The notes beneath the pieces are model-generated. The model made no database searches. It was not told where the DNA came from and saw only the letters and a list, made by a program, of their open reading frames with translations. Source: Marinobacter sp. BGYM27 (GTDB lineage: Bacteria; Pseudomonadota; Gammaproteobacteria; Pseudomonadales; Oleiphilaceae). Taken from it: a stretch of DNA of 64,000 nucleotides. Positions 30,586-40,379 of the stretch are shown here, piece after piece (position 1 is the stretch's first letter; each line of letters begins with the position of its first letter). The stretch spans positions 1-64,000 of the forward strand of contig JANZNS010000001.1 of the NCBI GenBank assembly GCA_025153445.1. The letters run 5' to 3'. A program made the position numbers and the translations under genes.

Positions 30586-31821
30586 ATGTCAGCGGTTGAT
30601 ACGGAAAACATGATTGTCGGCCTCGATATCGGAACCTCGAAAGTGGTTGCGATTGTCGGCAAGCGAAAAATGGACGGCACCATCGAGATTGTCGGCATCG
30701 GTTCTCACCCTTCACGGGGTCTGAAACGTGGTGTCGTGGTGAACATCGAGACCACTGTGCATGCCATTCAGCGAGCTGTGGAAGAGGCAGAACTGATGGC
30801 GGGCTGCCGGATCCATTCCGTCTATGCGGGGATCGCCGGAAGTCATATTCGCAGCCTGAACTCTCACGGCATTGTCGCTGTCAGAGACCGCGAAGTGACG
30901 CAGGCTGATATCGACCGGGTGATTGATGCAGCGCAGGCAGTGGCGATTCCCGCTGATCAGAAAGTGCTTCACATTCTTCCGCAGGAATTTGTCATCGACA
31001 GCCAGGAAGGCATCAAGGAACCGATGGGCATGTCCGGGGTTCGCCTTGAAGCAAAGGTGCATCTGGTGACCTGTGCGGTGAATGCAGCACAGAACATCGA
31101 GAAGTGTGTGCGTCGCTGCGGGCTGGAAGTCGACGATGTGATCCTCGAGCAGTTGGCGTCCAGTTACGCTGTGCTGACCGAAGACGAGAAGGAGTTGGGC
31201 GTTTGTGTTGTCGATATTGGCGGCGGAACCACGGACATCGCAGTGTTCACCGGCGGCGCCATTCGCCACACCGCGGTCATTCCTATAGCCGGCGATCAGG
31301 TTACCAATGACATTGCGATGGCGCTGCGTACGCCAACCCAGAACGCCGAAGAGATCAAGATCAAGTACGCCTGCGCGCTGACCCAGTTGGCCGGCGCTGA
31401 CGAGACCATCAAGGTGCCAAGCGTGGGCGAGAGAGCCCCTCGTGACCTGTCGCGTCAGGCGTTGGCTGAGGTCGTAGAGCCTCGCTACGAAGAATTGTTC
31501 ACGTTGGTGCAGGCTGAGTTGCGCCGTTCCGGCTTTGAGGATCTGATCCCGGCTGGCGTCGTGATTACCGGCGGCTCATCAACCATGGAAGGAGTGGTTG
31601 AGCTTGCCGAAGAAATTTTCCATATGCCGGTCAGGCTTGCCTCACCGCAAGCAGTGTCCGGCATGACAGATGTAGTCAATAACCCGATCTATGCCACAGG
31701 TGTCGGGTTGTTGATCTACGGGTTCCGCCAGATGGATCTGGGTAAGGGGCCTGTGCTCAGAAACGAGGATGCCCCCTCGTTGATTGAGCGCATGAAAAAC
31801 TGGTTTACCGGCAATTTCTAG
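30586..31821 (+). CDS. ftsA: Cell division protein FtsA
   Basis: FtsA is the actin-like protein that ties FtsZ filaments to the membrane. The 411-residue protein has MIVGLDIGTSKVVAIVG near the N-terminus, the phosphate loop VVDIGGGTTDIAVF, VITGGSSTMEG, and a C-terminal amphipathic helix (LIERMKNWFTGNF) for membrane binding. I choose ATG 30586, five bases after GGTGA, over the GTG at 30577, which lacks a ribosome site. The stop codon lies within a hairpin. Confidence 0.96.
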   Translation: MSAVDTENMIVGLDIGTSKVVAIVGKRKMDGTIEIVGIGSHPSRGLKRGVVVNIETTVHAIQRAVEEAELMAGCRIHSVYAGIAGSHIRSLNSHGIVAVRDREVTQADIDRVIDAAQAVAIPADQKVLHILPQEFVIDSQEGIKEPMGMSGVRLEAKVHLVTCAVNAAQNIEKCVRRCGLEVDDVILEQLASSYAVLTEDEKELGVCVVDIGGGTTDIAVFTGGAIRHTAVIPIAGDQVTNDIAMALRTPTQNAEEIKIKYACALTQLAGADETIKVPSVGERAPRDLSRQALAEVVEPRYEELFTLVQAELRRSGFEDLIPAGVVITGGSSTMEGVVELAEEIFHMPVRLASPQAVSGMTDVVNNPIYATGVGLLIYGFRQMDLGKGPVLRNEDAPSLIERMKNWFTGNF

Positions 31822-31858
31822 TAAACCAGAGCGTGATGTGGCTATGCCGGTGAACCGG
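31800..31858 (+). promoter_or_regulatory. Tandem hairpins at the ftsA stop codon
   Basis: CTGGTTTAC (31800-31808) and GTAAACCAG (31821-31829) form a perfect 9-bp stem around a 12-base loop, and the TAG stop codon of ftsA (31819-31821) lies at its edge. A second hairpin CCGGT-GA-ACCGG follows at 31847-31858. Neither is followed by a T-run, so they are not standard terminators; a role in message processing or stability between ftsA and ftsZ is possible. Confidence 0.5.
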
Positions 31859-31931
31859 TGAGTGAAACGAAGGTATCTCGAAAAAATATCGGTCATCAAA
31901 GGCCGGAAATATAAACGAAGGAGTAGGGGAA

Positions 31932-33089
31932 ATGTTCGAACTGGTAGATAACATCCAACAGAACGCAGTTATTAAGGTCATTGGTGTTGGCGGTGGCGGC
32001 GGAAACGCTGTGCGCCACATGCTGTCCAGTGACATCGAAGGTGTGGATTTCATCTGCGCCAACACAGACGCACAGGCGCTGATGGATATGGGCGCCAAGC
32101 AGGTTATCCAGCTGGGTGGCAATATCACCAAAGGACTGGGTGCCGGCGCGAACCCTGAAGTGGGCCGTCAGTCAGCGATGGAAGATCGCGACCGGATCGC
32201 TGAAGCCCTGCAGGGAGCCGATATGGTCTTTATTACAGCCGGCATGGGCGGTGGTACAGGCACCGGCGCAGCGCCTATCGTCGCCGAAGTTGCCCGTGAA
32301 ATGGGTATTCTGACAGTTGCGGTAGTAACCAAGCCGTTTAACTTCGAAGGCGGCAAGCGGATGACCGTTGCCGAGTCAGGTCTCAAGGATCTGGAAGACA
32401 GCGTGGACTCGTTGATCACGATCCCGAACGAAAAACTGCTGTCAGTAATGGGTAAAAAGACGAGCCTGCTGGACGCATTTGCAGCAGCGAACGACGTGCT
32501 GCTTGGCGCGGTACAGGGCATCGCCGATCTGATTACCCGCAACGGTATGATCAACGTCGACTTTGCGGACGTTAAGACCGTTATGTCTGAAATGGGCATG
32601 GCCATGATGGGTACGGCCCGTGCAACCGGTGAGAACCGTGCACGTGAAGCCGCTGAAGCCGCTGTACGCAGTCCGCTTCTGGAAGATATCAACCTGCAGG
32701 GTGCCAAAGGCATTCTGGTTAACATCACTGCGGGCATGGACCTCAATCTGGGTGAGTTCTCGGAAGTGGGCGATATCGTTCGCGAATTCGCGTCTGACTC
32801 AGCAACAGTGGTTGTGGGTACTGTCATTGATCCTGAAATGACGGACGAGCTGAAGGTGACCGTTGTAGCAACCGGTTTGGGTGGCGAGCGCGAAAAGCCG
32901 ACCAAGGTGGTTGATAACACCCGGACACTGGATGGCAAGACGGATTACCGTCAGCTGGATCGTCCTGCGGTGCTGCGCCGTCGTGCTGTAGCCAACGGCA
33001 ATGTAGCGATTGACCAGGCGCGTGAAGGTGACGAGCAGAGCGTGGATTATCTCGATATTCCCGCATTCCTTCGTCGCCAGGCAGACTGA
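31932..33089 (+). CDS. ftsZ: Cell division GTPase FtsZ
   Basis: FtsZ is the tubulin homologue that builds the Z ring. The 385-residue protein has [13 protein letters not shown] at 18-30, the GTP loop GGGTGTG at 106-112 and the T7 synergy segment with NVDFADVK. After a variable linker it ends in the conserved peptide [14 protein letters not shown], which binds FtsA and ZipA. A strong AAGGAG site precedes the ATG. It is the last gene of the dcw cluster. Confidence 0.98.
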   Translation: MFELVDNIQQNAVIKVIGVGGGGGNAVRHMLSSDIEGVDFICANTDAQALMDMGAKQVIQLGGNITKGLGAGANPEVGRQSAMEDRDRIAEALQGADMVFITAGMGGGTGTGAAPIVAEVAREMGILTVAVVTKPFNFEGGKRMTVAESGLKDLEDSVDSLITIPNEKLLSVMGKKTSLLDAFAAANDVLLGAVQGIADLITRNGMINVDFADVKTVMSEMGMAMMGTARATGENRAREAAEAAVRSPLLEDINLQGAKGILVNITAGMDLNLGEFSEVGDIVREFASDSATVVVGTVIDPEMTDELKVTVVATGLGGEREKPTKVVDNTRTLDGKTDYRQLDRPAVLRRRAVANGNVAIDQAREGDEQSVDYLDIPAFLRRQAD

Positions 33090-33169
33090 TAGGCTGTCTC
33101 AATACGGATTCGGGATAGAATAGTCGAAATTTAGCGACGCGAATGCCGTGCCACTTCGGGAATTACGAA

Positions 33170-33197
33170 TTGGTTAAATGGTGTTCAGGTTTACTAT
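33170..33197 (+). promoter_or_regulatory. Possible lpxC promoter
   Basis: TTGGTT (33170-33175) and TACTAT (33192-33197) with a 16-base spacer lie 63 bases before lpxC in the 171-base gap after ftsZ. Each box matches about four of six consensus positions. Confidence 0.35.
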
Positions 33198-33260
33198 CTG
33201 TTAAGCTTCGTGCAGTTTTTGGCCCGAATAATATCTAACTTTTGTGACGGATTAAGTACG

Positions 33261-34178
33261 ATGATTAGACAACGTACGCTTAAAAACACCATCCGTGCGA
33301 CCGGGGTCGGTTTGCACTCGGGTGAGAAAGTCTATCTGACGCTCAAGCCTGCGCCGGTTGAAACAGGGATAGTGTTTCGACGAACGGACCTGGATCCGAT
33401 GGTCGAGATTAAGGCGTGCGCTGAGAACGTCGGCGAAACCATGCTTTCTACAACCCTGGTCAAGGGTGATGTAAGAGTCGCAACGGTTGAGCACTTGCTG
33501 TCAGCGATGGCCGGCTTGGGTATCGACAACTGTTTTGTCGAACTGAGTGCCGCCGAAGTGCCGATCATGGATGGCAGTGCCGGACCTTTCGTTTTTCTTC
33601 TGCAATCGGCGGGCATTGCCGAGCAGGATGCAGCCAAGCGTTTTATTCGCATCAAGCGTGAAGTCAGCATTGAGGAAGACGACAAGAAAGCGACATTCGT
33701 GCCGTTCGAGGGTTTCAAAGTCAGTTTCGGTATCGACTTTGACCATCCGGTATTCAAAGGACGTGCCCAGCAGGCAACGGTTGATTTCTCCAGCACATCA
33801 TTTGTGAAGGAAGTCAGTCGCGCCCGTACTTTCGGTTTCATGCGTGATATCGAAAAACTGCGTTCAATGAACCTGGCGCTGGGCGGTAGCGTTGACAATG
33901 CGATTGTTGTCGATGATTACAAGATCCTGAACGAGGATGGACTCCGATACGAAGACGAGTTCGTCAAGCACAAGGTATTGGATGCGATTGGCGACCTGTA
34001 CCTGCTTGGAAACAGCCTTATTGGTGAGTTCCGCGGAATCAAATCAGGTCACGACCTGAACAATAAGCTGCTTCGTAAGCTTCGGGCAGAAGAAGATGCA
34101 TGGGAAGTTGTGACCTTCGAGGATGAAGCCACTGCGCCTATCTCTTATCTAAAGCCCGCACTTGCCACACAGGGTTGA
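33261..34178 (+). CDS. lpxC: UDP-3-O-acyl-N-acetylglucosamine deacetylase
   Basis: LpxC catalyses the committed step of lipid A synthesis and needs zinc. The 305-residue protein starts MIRQRTLKN at 33261 as in the family; an ATG-like start 17 codons upstream adds unmatched residues. Zinc and catalytic motifs are present: [28 protein letters not shown] and [11 protein letters not shown]. Placement after ftsZ is the same as in E. coli and Pseudomonas. It converges on dciA with an 11-base gap. Confidence 0.97.
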   Translation: MIRQRTLKNTIRATGVGLHSGEKVYLTLKPAPVETGIVFRRTDLDPMVEIKACAENVGETMLSTTLVKGDVRVATVEHLLSAMAGLGIDNCFVELSAAEVPIMDGSAGPFVFLLQSAGIAEQDAAKRFIRIKREVSIEEDDKKATFVPFEGFKVSFGIDFDHPVFKGRAQQATVDFSSTSFVKEVSRARTFGFMRDIEKLRSMNLALGGSVDNAIVVDDYKILNEDGLRYEDEFVKHKVLDAIGDLYLLGNSLIGEFRGIKSGHDLNNKLLRKLRAEEDAWEVVTFEDEATAPISYLKPALATQG

Positions 34179-34189
34179 GGTTAACACCT

Positions 34190-34636
34190 TCAATCTTTGA
34201 TGTGGCGCGATAGTTTTTCGAGAACTTCGCGTAACCCTTCGTCCTTCGTGTGCCCGGCTTCCTCTTCGAGGAGCCGGGCATTCTGCTTACTGAGCAACTC
34301 TTTTTTCGCGACGCTTGCGGGCGTTGTGCGTGGCGGGCTTACTTTCACCCGCAGGCGCCAGGCAAACTGGAAATCGGCAGATTTTCTGAGCTCTGTCAGG
34401 ATCTCATGCTGACGCATTCTTACCTGACTGGCGATGACGCTGGACTCCGCCGATAACGTAAGATCACCATCCCGAAAACTGAGGAACCGGCATTTGTCCG
34501 CAAGTGAAGCAGGTATGGCGGCAAGCACACGAGTTTCCGCCTGCCTGTGAACTTCGGCATCGGCGAGCAGCCTTCGGAGCCCCGGGGGGTGACGCGCGTC
34601 GGTGGGCTCGAATGTCAGATGGGTTTTTCGTTTCAT
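34190..34636 (-). CDS. dciA: DUF721 protein DciA, DnaB loader
   Basis: DciA loads or assists the replicative helicase DnaB in bacteria that lack DnaC. The 148-residue protein has an N-terminal DUF721 (KH-like) region with HRQAETRVLAAIP, LADKCRFLSFRDGDLTLSAESSVIASQVRMRQHEIL and a low-complexity C-terminal tail rich in Lys, Glu and Arg. The gene lies opposite lpxC and before an M23 peptidase and secA, as in Pseudomonas. Confidence 0.82.
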   Translation of the reverse strand: MKRKTHLTFEPTDARHPPGLRRLLADAEVHRQAETRVLAAIPASLADKCRFLSFRDGDLTLSAESSVIASQVRMRQHEILTELRKSADFQFAWRLRVKVSPPRTTPASVAKKELLSKQNARLLEEEAGHTKDEGLREVLEKLSRHIKD

Positions 34637-35031
34637 TGGGTATTCAGCGCGTTAGTGTAGAGCTTGTGAATCAGGATCAAGGTTCGAGTGCCGGCGGGTG
34701 TGCTGCCGGAACAGGTCGATATGCCTTTAAACTCGACGGGACCCGTTACGATTGGTTACTATTTGGCACGTTTTGTGGATACCGCCGGTATGACAGTTGT
34801 TTTACTCTCTGGTCAAAGGGCTGTCCAGTAGCGCCTTGTGATGCGCAATGGCCCGTGAACCCGTTTCTGCCCATGATTGAGTTGTCGGATTGAAGTATGA
34901 GGCGTCATTTTGGCTTGACGCAATCGCTGCATGCCGCAATCTGGCGAAGGATGCCCGGCAGGTCAGTCGTGAATACAGTGGTTTTCGGATTGGATCCGAG
35001 AGGCCACTTTCCGGTAAGCGAATAGTACATT
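34637..35031. other. Divergent intergenic region, dciA to M23 peptidase
   Basis: This 395-base gap separates leftward dciA from the rightward peptidase gene. For dciA, a -10-like TACACT (minus strand, 34654-34659) and TTGATC (34675-34680) have only a 15-base spacer. On the plus strand TTGACG at 34915-34920 is a good -35 box without a convincing -10. Short open frames here show no family features and I see no RNA motif. Confidence 0.4.
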
Positions 35032-35970
35032 ATGAACATTATATTTGTTGCCAAAAAACACGGACGGTCCCGCTCTTTGCGATTGAACCTTCCGCTGATC
35101 CTTTGTCTGCTGACACTCGGCGGCTGTGTGCTGCTGGCAGCGGTTTGGACGGGGTATCGGCTTGGCACAATGACGCCTGAGCCGGCAGCGTTTGGCGCTT
35201 CCCGGACCATGGTCAAGGGCTGGCAGGAACGCCTCGACGACCAGGAGAAGCATCTCAATGAGGTCCGCCTGAAAACAACCCAGCAGGTTGATGCCCTGAC
35301 GCTGAGGTTGGGCCAGATGCAGGGGCGCTTGTTGCGTCTCGACGCCCTTGGGCAGCGGTTGGTTGAAACGGCCCGCCTGGACAATGGCGAGTTTAATTTT
35401 GACGAAGTTGCTGCCGTTGGCGGCCCGGAGCAGGAGTCGCTGGGGGAGTCGTATACAACGCCACAGTTGTCTTCCATGATTGATCAGTTGGGGGCCCGGA
35501 TCAGTGATCGCGAGAAACAGTTGCGTCTGCTGGATCAGCTGATGTCCCGGGAACGACTTGAAGACGAACGTTTTGTCGCGGGGCGGCCTATAACCTGGGG
35601 CTGGCTGTCATCACGTTACGGTTATCGCTCAGATCCGTTCACCGGGAAGCGTACCTGGCACGCCGGGGTCGATCTGGCTGGCAAGAACGGAAGCGATATT
35701 ATCGCAGTGGCGGCCGGCGTGGTGACTTTCGCCGGCGATCGCCACGGATACGGTAATCTGGTTGAGATCGACCATGGTGATGGTCTGATCACACGCTATG
35801 GTCACTGTAAGAAGGTAAAGGTTTCTGTCGGTGATGTCGTCCAGAAGGGGCAGGTTGTTGCATTGATGGGGAGTACAGGTCGGTCCACCGGGCCTCATGT
35901 ACACTTTGAAGTGCGCAGGGACGGCAAAACACAGAATCCCGAGGATTATATTCAGCGAGCCAGTCGCTGA
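35032..35970 (+). CDS. M23-family (LytM) murein endopeptidase
   Basis: Proteins of this family cut peptide cross-links in peptidoglycan or act as inactive activators of amidases. The 312-residue protein has one membrane anchor (about 19-41), a periplasmic coiled-coil-like region (60-115) and a C-terminal LytM domain. All zinc ligands of an active enzyme are present: H210 and D214 in HAGVD, and H291 in HVHFE with H289 as catalytic base. The conserved place before secA in Pseudomonas supports a cell wall role. A terminator follows. Confidence 0.9.
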   Translation: MNIIFVAKKHGRSRSLRLNLPLILCLLTLGGCVLLAAVWTGYRLGTMTPEPAAFGASRTMVKGWQERLDDQEKHLNEVRLKTTQQVDALTLRLGQMQGRLLRLDALGQRLVETARLDNGEFNFDEVAAVGGPEQESLGESYTTPQLSSMIDQLGARISDREKQLRLLDQLMSRERLEDERFVAGRPITWGWLSSRYGYRSDPFTGKRTWHAGVDLAGKNGSDIIAVAAGVVTFAGDRHGYGNLVEIDHGDGLITRYGHCKKVKVSVGDVVQKGQVVALMGSTGRSTGPHVHFEVRRDGKTQNPEDYIQRASR

Positions 35971-35980
35971 AACAATGCGC

Positions 35981-36018
35981 AAAAAGCCATCTTGAGTTGA
36001 CTCCCAAGGTGGCTTTTT
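35981..36018 (+). terminator. Terminator after the M23 peptidase
   Basis: aaaaagccatcttg and caaggtggcttttt pair over ten bases with one G-U, around a loop of about ten bases, and end in five T. The A-run on the other side makes it possibly bidirectional. Confidence 0.85.
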
Positions 36019-36097
36019 CGTATCCAGAGGGTCACTGGAATGTGATCCAGCTCAGCCCGACTGGGCAGACGCCTTTCGCCTCGAAAAGAAATAAGGT

Positions 36098-36103
36098 TAG
36101 AAT
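36098..36103 (+). promoter_or_regulatory. -10 box, possible secA promoter
   Basis: TAGAAT at 36098-36103 lies after the upstream terminator and 171 bases before secA. The -35 region is poor, so this is a tentative call. Confidence 0.3.
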
Positions 36104-36219
36104 GCCGTCTCGGTCAATTTTTCCCGGATGGTACCCCGTACTTCATCTTGCATCTCCGGAGCGACTTGCCGCACGGCACAGTCAGTCGGATATCGGGTGG
36201 CTCTGAGTTTTCAAGCGCC

Positions 36220-36239
36220 TGTGACCATGCCCGGTCACA
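36220..36239 (+). promoter_or_regulatory. Hairpin in the secA leader
   Basis: TGTGACC-ATGCCC-GGTCACA is a perfect 7-bp stem with a six-base loop, 34 bases before the secA ATG. No T-run follows. The half-sites resemble CRP half-sites but the spacing (ten bases between TGTGA and TCACA) is wrong for CRP. No secM-like reading frame is present. Confidence 0.4.
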
Positions 36240-36273
36240 AGACGTATTTCGATAACCAAAGAAGCAGTGGTCT

Positions 36274-39027
36274 ATGTTCACGAAGCTCGCAACGAAGATA
36301 TTCGGCAGTAAGAATGCTCGCGAAATAAAGCGGATGCGAAAGGTCGTATCCCATATCAATGAGTATGAAGAGGCGCTTTCTGCGCTGTCGGATTCGGAGC
36401 TGCAAGGCAAAACGGCAGAGTTTCGCCGTCGCCTTGACGAGGGCGAAAGCCTGGACAAGCTGCTGCCTGAAGCCTTCGCTACTGTGCGAGAAGCCAGTAA
36501 ACGCGTGCTTGGAATGCGTCACTTTGACGTGCAGCTTATCGGTGGCATCACCTTGCACGAAGGGCATATCGCCGAGATGAAAACCGGCGAGGGTAAAACC
36601 CTCGTGGCGACTGCTCCGGTGTATCTCAATGCGCTCAGCGGGGACGGCGTCCACCTTGTAACCGTCAACGATTATCTCGCATCCCGGGATGCGGCATGGA
36701 TGGGCCAGCTTTACCGGTTCCTCGGTCTGCAGGTTGGCGTTATCGCATCAGGTCAGGATGCCCAGGCCAAGCGCGAAGCCTATGCCGCCGACATCACCTA
36801 CGGCACCAATAATGAATTTGGTTTTGATTACCTGCGCGACAATATGGCGTTCAGCACGTCGGACAAGGTCCAGCGTGGGTTGAATTTCGCCATCGTGGAC
36901 GAAGTGGATTCAATCCTGATCGATGAGGCAAGAACGCCGCTGATTATTTCCGGTGCGGCTGAAGACAGCTCCCGCATGTACCGTGAAGTAAACCTGCTCG
37001 TGCCCAGCCTCGAACAGGGTGAGGCAAGCGAAGAAGGTGAGCCGACCGGCGACTTCACAATTGACGAAAAGGCCCGCCAGGTTGAATTGACCGAGGCAGG
37101 CCACGAAAAAGTTGAGAAGCTGCTAATCGAAAAGGAGTTGCTCAAGGAAGGCGACAGCCTGTATTCCGCCACCAACCTGGGCCTGCTCCACCACGTGCAT
37201 TCTGCGCTGAGAGCTCACCATCTGTTCCAGAAAGATATCGACTACATCGTTCAGGGTGGTCAGGTCGTGATCGTTGATGAGCACACCGGCCGGACGATGC
37301 AGGGGCGTCGTTGGAGTGAGGGGCTGCATCAGGCTATTGAAGCCAAAGAAGGGGTGACCATCCAGGCTGAAAGTCAGACGCTGGCATCGACCACCTTCCA
37401 GAACTATTTCCGTCTGTACAGCAAACTGTCGGGCATGACCGGTACGGCCGACACCGAAGCTTTCGAGTTCCGTCAGATTTACGGTCTGGATGTGGTGGTA
37501 ATTCCGCCCAACAAGCCGATTCAGCGTATTGATTCCAACGACCTGATCTACCTTACGCAGGAAGAGAAGTACCAGGCCATCATTGATGAAATCAAGGATG
37601 TGACTAACGAAGGTCGCCCCATTCTGGTGGGTACCGGCTCGATTGAAGCGTCTGAACTGCTGTCCATGCTACTGCGCAAGGCCAAGATCGATCACGAAGT
37701 CTTGAACGCCAAACAACACGAGCGTGAAGCGCACGTTATTGCCCAGGCGGGCCGCCCCGGTGCGGTTACCATCGCTACCAACATGGCCGGTCGTGGTACT
37801 GACATCGTGCTTGGCGGCAACTGGGAAACCGAAGTCGCTGCTCTTGAAAATCCGAGTGATGAAGATGTTGCCCGTATCAAGGCGACCTGGACCGAAACGC
37901 ACAACAAGGTGCTGGACAACGGTGGTCTGCACATTATTGGTACCGAGCGGCATGAATCGCGTCGTATCGATAATCAGCTACGTGGTCGTGCCGGTCGTCA
38001 GGGTGATCCCGGTTCTTCTCGTTTCTTCCTGTCACTGGAAGACAACCTGATGCGGATTTTTGCCCCTGACCGCGTGAAGAACATCATGCAAGCGATGGGC
38101 ATGAAGAAGGGGGAGGCCATTGAACACCGGATGGTCACTAATGCGATCGAGAAATCCCAGCGCAAGGTTGAAGGTCGTAACTTCGACATGCGCAAGCAGC
38201 TGCTTGAGTATGACGATGTCGCTAACGATCAGCGCAGCGTAATCTATGAACAGCGCAACGAGATCATGTCGTCCGAAGATGTATCTGAATTGGTAGCGGC
38301 GGTGCGTTCGGACGTCGTCGACGCAACATTCAGCGAGTATATTCCGCCGCAGAGCATGCCGGAGCAGTGGGACGTGGCCGGGCTGGAAGCACAGCTTCAG
38401 TCTGAGATGGCGATTGATCTGCCGATCCAGCAATGGCTGGATGAGGACGAAAAACTCTTCGAGGACAGCCTGCGTGAGCGCATTCTTGCGGAGGTTGTGG
38501 CGTCCTACCAGGAAAAAGAAGCGGTTGTTGGTGCCGAATCGATGCGTAATTTCGAGAAGCAGGTATTGCTTCAGGTGCTGGATACGCTTTGGAAAGAACA
38601 TCTCGCCAACATGGACAACCTGCGCCGGGGTATTCACCTGCGTGGTTATGCCCAGAAAAACCCGAAGCAGGAATATAAGCGCGAAGCGTTCACCCTGTTT
38701 GAAAGCATGCTCGATGCAATGAAGCGCGATGTCGTCAGGATCCTGTGCCACGTCCGGGTGCAAAGCCAGGAAGAAATGGCTGAAGTGGAGCGTCGCCGCC
38801 GCGAGGAGCTGGAGCGCCAGATGTCCGACGCCAAACTGCGTCATGAGGATGCCAGTGCTGCTGATGGCGAGCAGTCCGGACCTTCCGGTGCGGGTGGGCG
38901 CGATCAGCAACAAGCGCCGGCTACTTCCGAAACCTTTGTTCGGGGCGAGCGCAAAGTTGGGCGTAATGAGCCATGTCCGTGTGGCTCAGGCAAAAAATAC
39001 AAGCAGTGCCATGGTCAGGTCAGCTGA
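36274..39027 (+). CDS. secA: Preprotein translocase ATPase SecA
   Basis: SecA drives proteins through the SecYEG channel by ATP hydrolysis. The 917-residue protein has the Walker A site MKTGEGKT (102-109), the DEVD Walker B in [20 protein letters not shown], helicase motif [11 protein letters not shown], and [21 protein letters not shown]. The C-terminal tail ends in the zinc-binding [13 protein letters not shown] that contacts SecB and lipids. Length is near E. coli SecA (901). It is the first gene of a run with argJ and a Nudix fusion gene. Confidence 0.98.
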   Translation: MFTKLATKIFGSKNAREIKRMRKVVSHINEYEEALSALSDSELQGKTAEFRRRLDEGESLDKLLPEAFATVREASKRVLGMRHFDVQLIGGITLHEGHIAEMKTGEGKTLVATAPVYLNALSGDGVHLVTVNDYLASRDAAWMGQLYRFLGLQVGVIASGQDAQAKREAYAADITYGTNNEFGFDYLRDNMAFSTSDKVQRGLNFAIVDEVDSILIDEARTPLIISGAAEDSSRMYREVNLLVPSLEQGEASEEGEPTGDFTIDEKARQVELTEAGHEKVEKLLIEKELLKEGDSLYSATNLGLLHHVHSALRAHHLFQKDIDYIVQGGQVVIVDEHTGRTMQGRRWSEGLHQAIEAKEGVTIQAESQTLASTTFQNYFRLYSKLSGMTGTADTEAFEFRQIYGLDVVVIPPNKPIQRIDSNDLIYLTQEEKYQAIIDEIKDVTNEGRPILVGTGSIEASELLSMLLRKAKIDHEVLNAKQHEREAHVIAQAGRPGAVTIATNMAGRGTDIVLGGNWETEVAALENPSDEDVARIKATWTETHNKVLDNGGLHIIGTERHESRRIDNQLRGRAGRQGDPGSSRFFLSLEDNLMRIFAPDRVKNIMQAMGMKKGEAIEHRMVTNAIEKSQRKVEGRNFDMRKQLLEYDDVANDQRSVIYEQRNEIMSSEDVSELVAAVRSDVVDATFSEYIPPQSMPEQWDVAGLEAQLQSEMAIDLPIQQWLDEDEKLFEDSLRERILAEVVASYQEKEAVVGAESMRNFEKQVLLQVLDTLWKEHLANMDNLRRGIHLRGYAQKNPKQEYKREAFTLFESMLDAMKRDVVRILCHVRVQSQEEMAEVERRRREELERQMSDAKLRHEDASAADGEQSGPSGAGGRDQQQAPATSETFVRGERKVGRNEPCPCGSGKKYKQCHGQVS

Positions 39028-39091
39028 TCAGTTCAAGGCTGAACGGGCTCTTGTGATGAGTCATCCAAACAGTATTTGATACAGACACAGC

Positions 39092-39145
39092 AACGTCCGC
39101 TGTTCCGACGTGGCCCCCGGGGCCGCCCGGAATAGCGGACGTTTT
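39092..39145 (+). terminator. Long two-part hairpin between secA and argJ
   Basis: AACGTCCGCTGTTCCG (39092-39107) pairs fully with 39128-39143, with one G-U. An inner stem ggccc-ccg-gggcc (39112-39124) caps it. Only TTTT follows, partly in the stem, and the argJ ribosome site AGGAGA begins six bases later. It could be a partial terminator of secA, or a structure that protects or isolates the two messages. Confidence 0.55.
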
Positions 39146-39161
39146 GCATTAGGAGATAGCA

Positions 39162-40379
39162 ATGGCAGTTGGACTTGGTCCCCTTCCTGATTTTTACCCT
39201 GTTGCCGGGTTGCAGATCGGCGTCGCCAAAGCTGGCATCAAAAAGCCTGGCCGTCGGGATCTGGTGGTACTGGCTCTTGCCGAGGGCGCACAGGTTGCAG
39301 GTGTTTTTACCCGTAACCAGTTTTGCGCCGCGCCGGTGCTGGTGACTCGCCGTCATCTTGCAGCCGCTGCGCCGCGATATCTGCTGATAAATACCGGCAA
39401 TGCCAATGCAGGCAATGGCGCTAGAGGCATGACCGACGCGCAGGCCTGCTGCGAGGCATTAGCTGAGCTGACCGGTGAATCTGCTCAGTCGGTCCTGCCG
39501 TTTTCTACTGGTGTTATCGGTGAGCCCCTTCCGGTGGATCGCATTCGCGCCGGCTTGCCCGAGGCGTTGGCTAACCTCAGCGATAACGGATGGACAGAGG
39601 CGGCTCAGGGCATCATGACAACGGATACCCTCCCAAAGGGGGAGAGTCGTCAGATCGAGCTTGATGGCAAGACTGTGACGATCTCTGGTATCAGTAAGGG
39701 CGCGGGAATGATTCGGCCGAATATGGCGACGATGCTCGGCTTTATCGCAACAGACGCCAATATTGATGGATCGGTATTGCAGTCATTGGTGTCGGAGCTG
39801 GGAGAGGCGTCATTTAATCGCATAACAATTGACGGTGATACGTCCACCAACGATTGCTGCATGCTGATCGCGACCGGACAAAGCCAGGCTCCTGCGATTA
39901 CGGCTGACAGTCCTCACCTGCCCGCACTGCGCGAGGCATTGCGCGACGTGTTTATGACACTGGCTCACGCCATTGTCAGGGACGGGGAAGGGGCGACCAA
40001 GTTCATTACCATTCGTGTCGAGCAAGCAGGCAGCCAGCAGGAGGCGCTGGATGTGGCGTATACCATCGCGCACTCACCACTGGTCAAGACGGCATTGTTT
40101 GCGTCAGACCCCAATTGGGGGCGGATACTGGCAGCTGTGGGGCGTGCAGGCGTGCCTGATCTGGCGCTCGAGGCTATAGAAATTGATCTGGGTGAAGTGC
40201 CGCTGGTGCGTCAAGGAGGGCGTGCAGACGGCTACACTGAAGCCCTTGGCAAGCAGGTGATGGCTGAAACGGAAATCACGATTCGCATCAGTCTCGGGCG
40301 TGGCCCGGTAACTGAGACCGTATGGACCTGTGATCTGTCCCATGACTACGTGACGATCAACGCCGAATACCGGACCTGA
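39162..40379 (+). CDS. argJ: Bifunctional glutamate N-acetyltransferase/amino-acid acetyltransferase
   Basis: ArgJ transfers acetyl from N-acetylornithine to glutamate, recycling the acetyl group in arginine synthesis; some members also use acetyl-CoA. The 405-residue precursor has the autocleavage site [15 protein letters not shown], with the nucleophilic Thr at 190 that becomes the N-terminus of the beta chain. GNANAGNG and the C-terminal NAEYRT are also typical. AGGAGA precedes the ATG. It overlaps the next gene as TGATG. Confidence 0.96.
   Translation: MAVGLGPLPDFYPVAGLQIGVAKAGIKKPGRRDLVVLALAEGAQVAGVFTRNQFCAAPVLVTRRHLAAAAPRYLLINTGNANAGNGARGMTDAQACCEALAELTGESAQSVLPFSTGVIGEPLPVDRIRAGLPEALANLSDNGWTEAAQGIMTTDTLPKGESRQIELDGKTVTISGISKGAGMIRPNMATMLGFIATDANIDGSVLQSLVSELGEASFNRITIDGDTSTNDCCMLIATGQSQAPAITADSPHLPALREALRDVFMTLAHAIVRDGEGATKFITIRVEQAGSQQEALDVAYTIAHSPLVKTALFASDPNWGRILAAVGRAGVPDLALEAIEIDLGEVPLVRQGGRADGYTEALGKQVMAETEITIRISLGRGPVTETVWTCDLSHDYVTINAEYRT

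Noticed and set aside
34890-35180. Open frame overlapping the start of the M23 peptidase gene
   Set aside because: Most of it lies in another frame of the peptidase gene, and the unique part has no family features.
36220-36239. CRP site before secA
   Set aside because: The half-sites TGTGA and TCACA are present but separated by ten bases instead of six.
38032-38913. Long open frame (293 codons) antisense to secA
   Set aside because: It lies wholly within secA on the other strand, has a skewed composition typical of a shadow frame, and shows no family motif.
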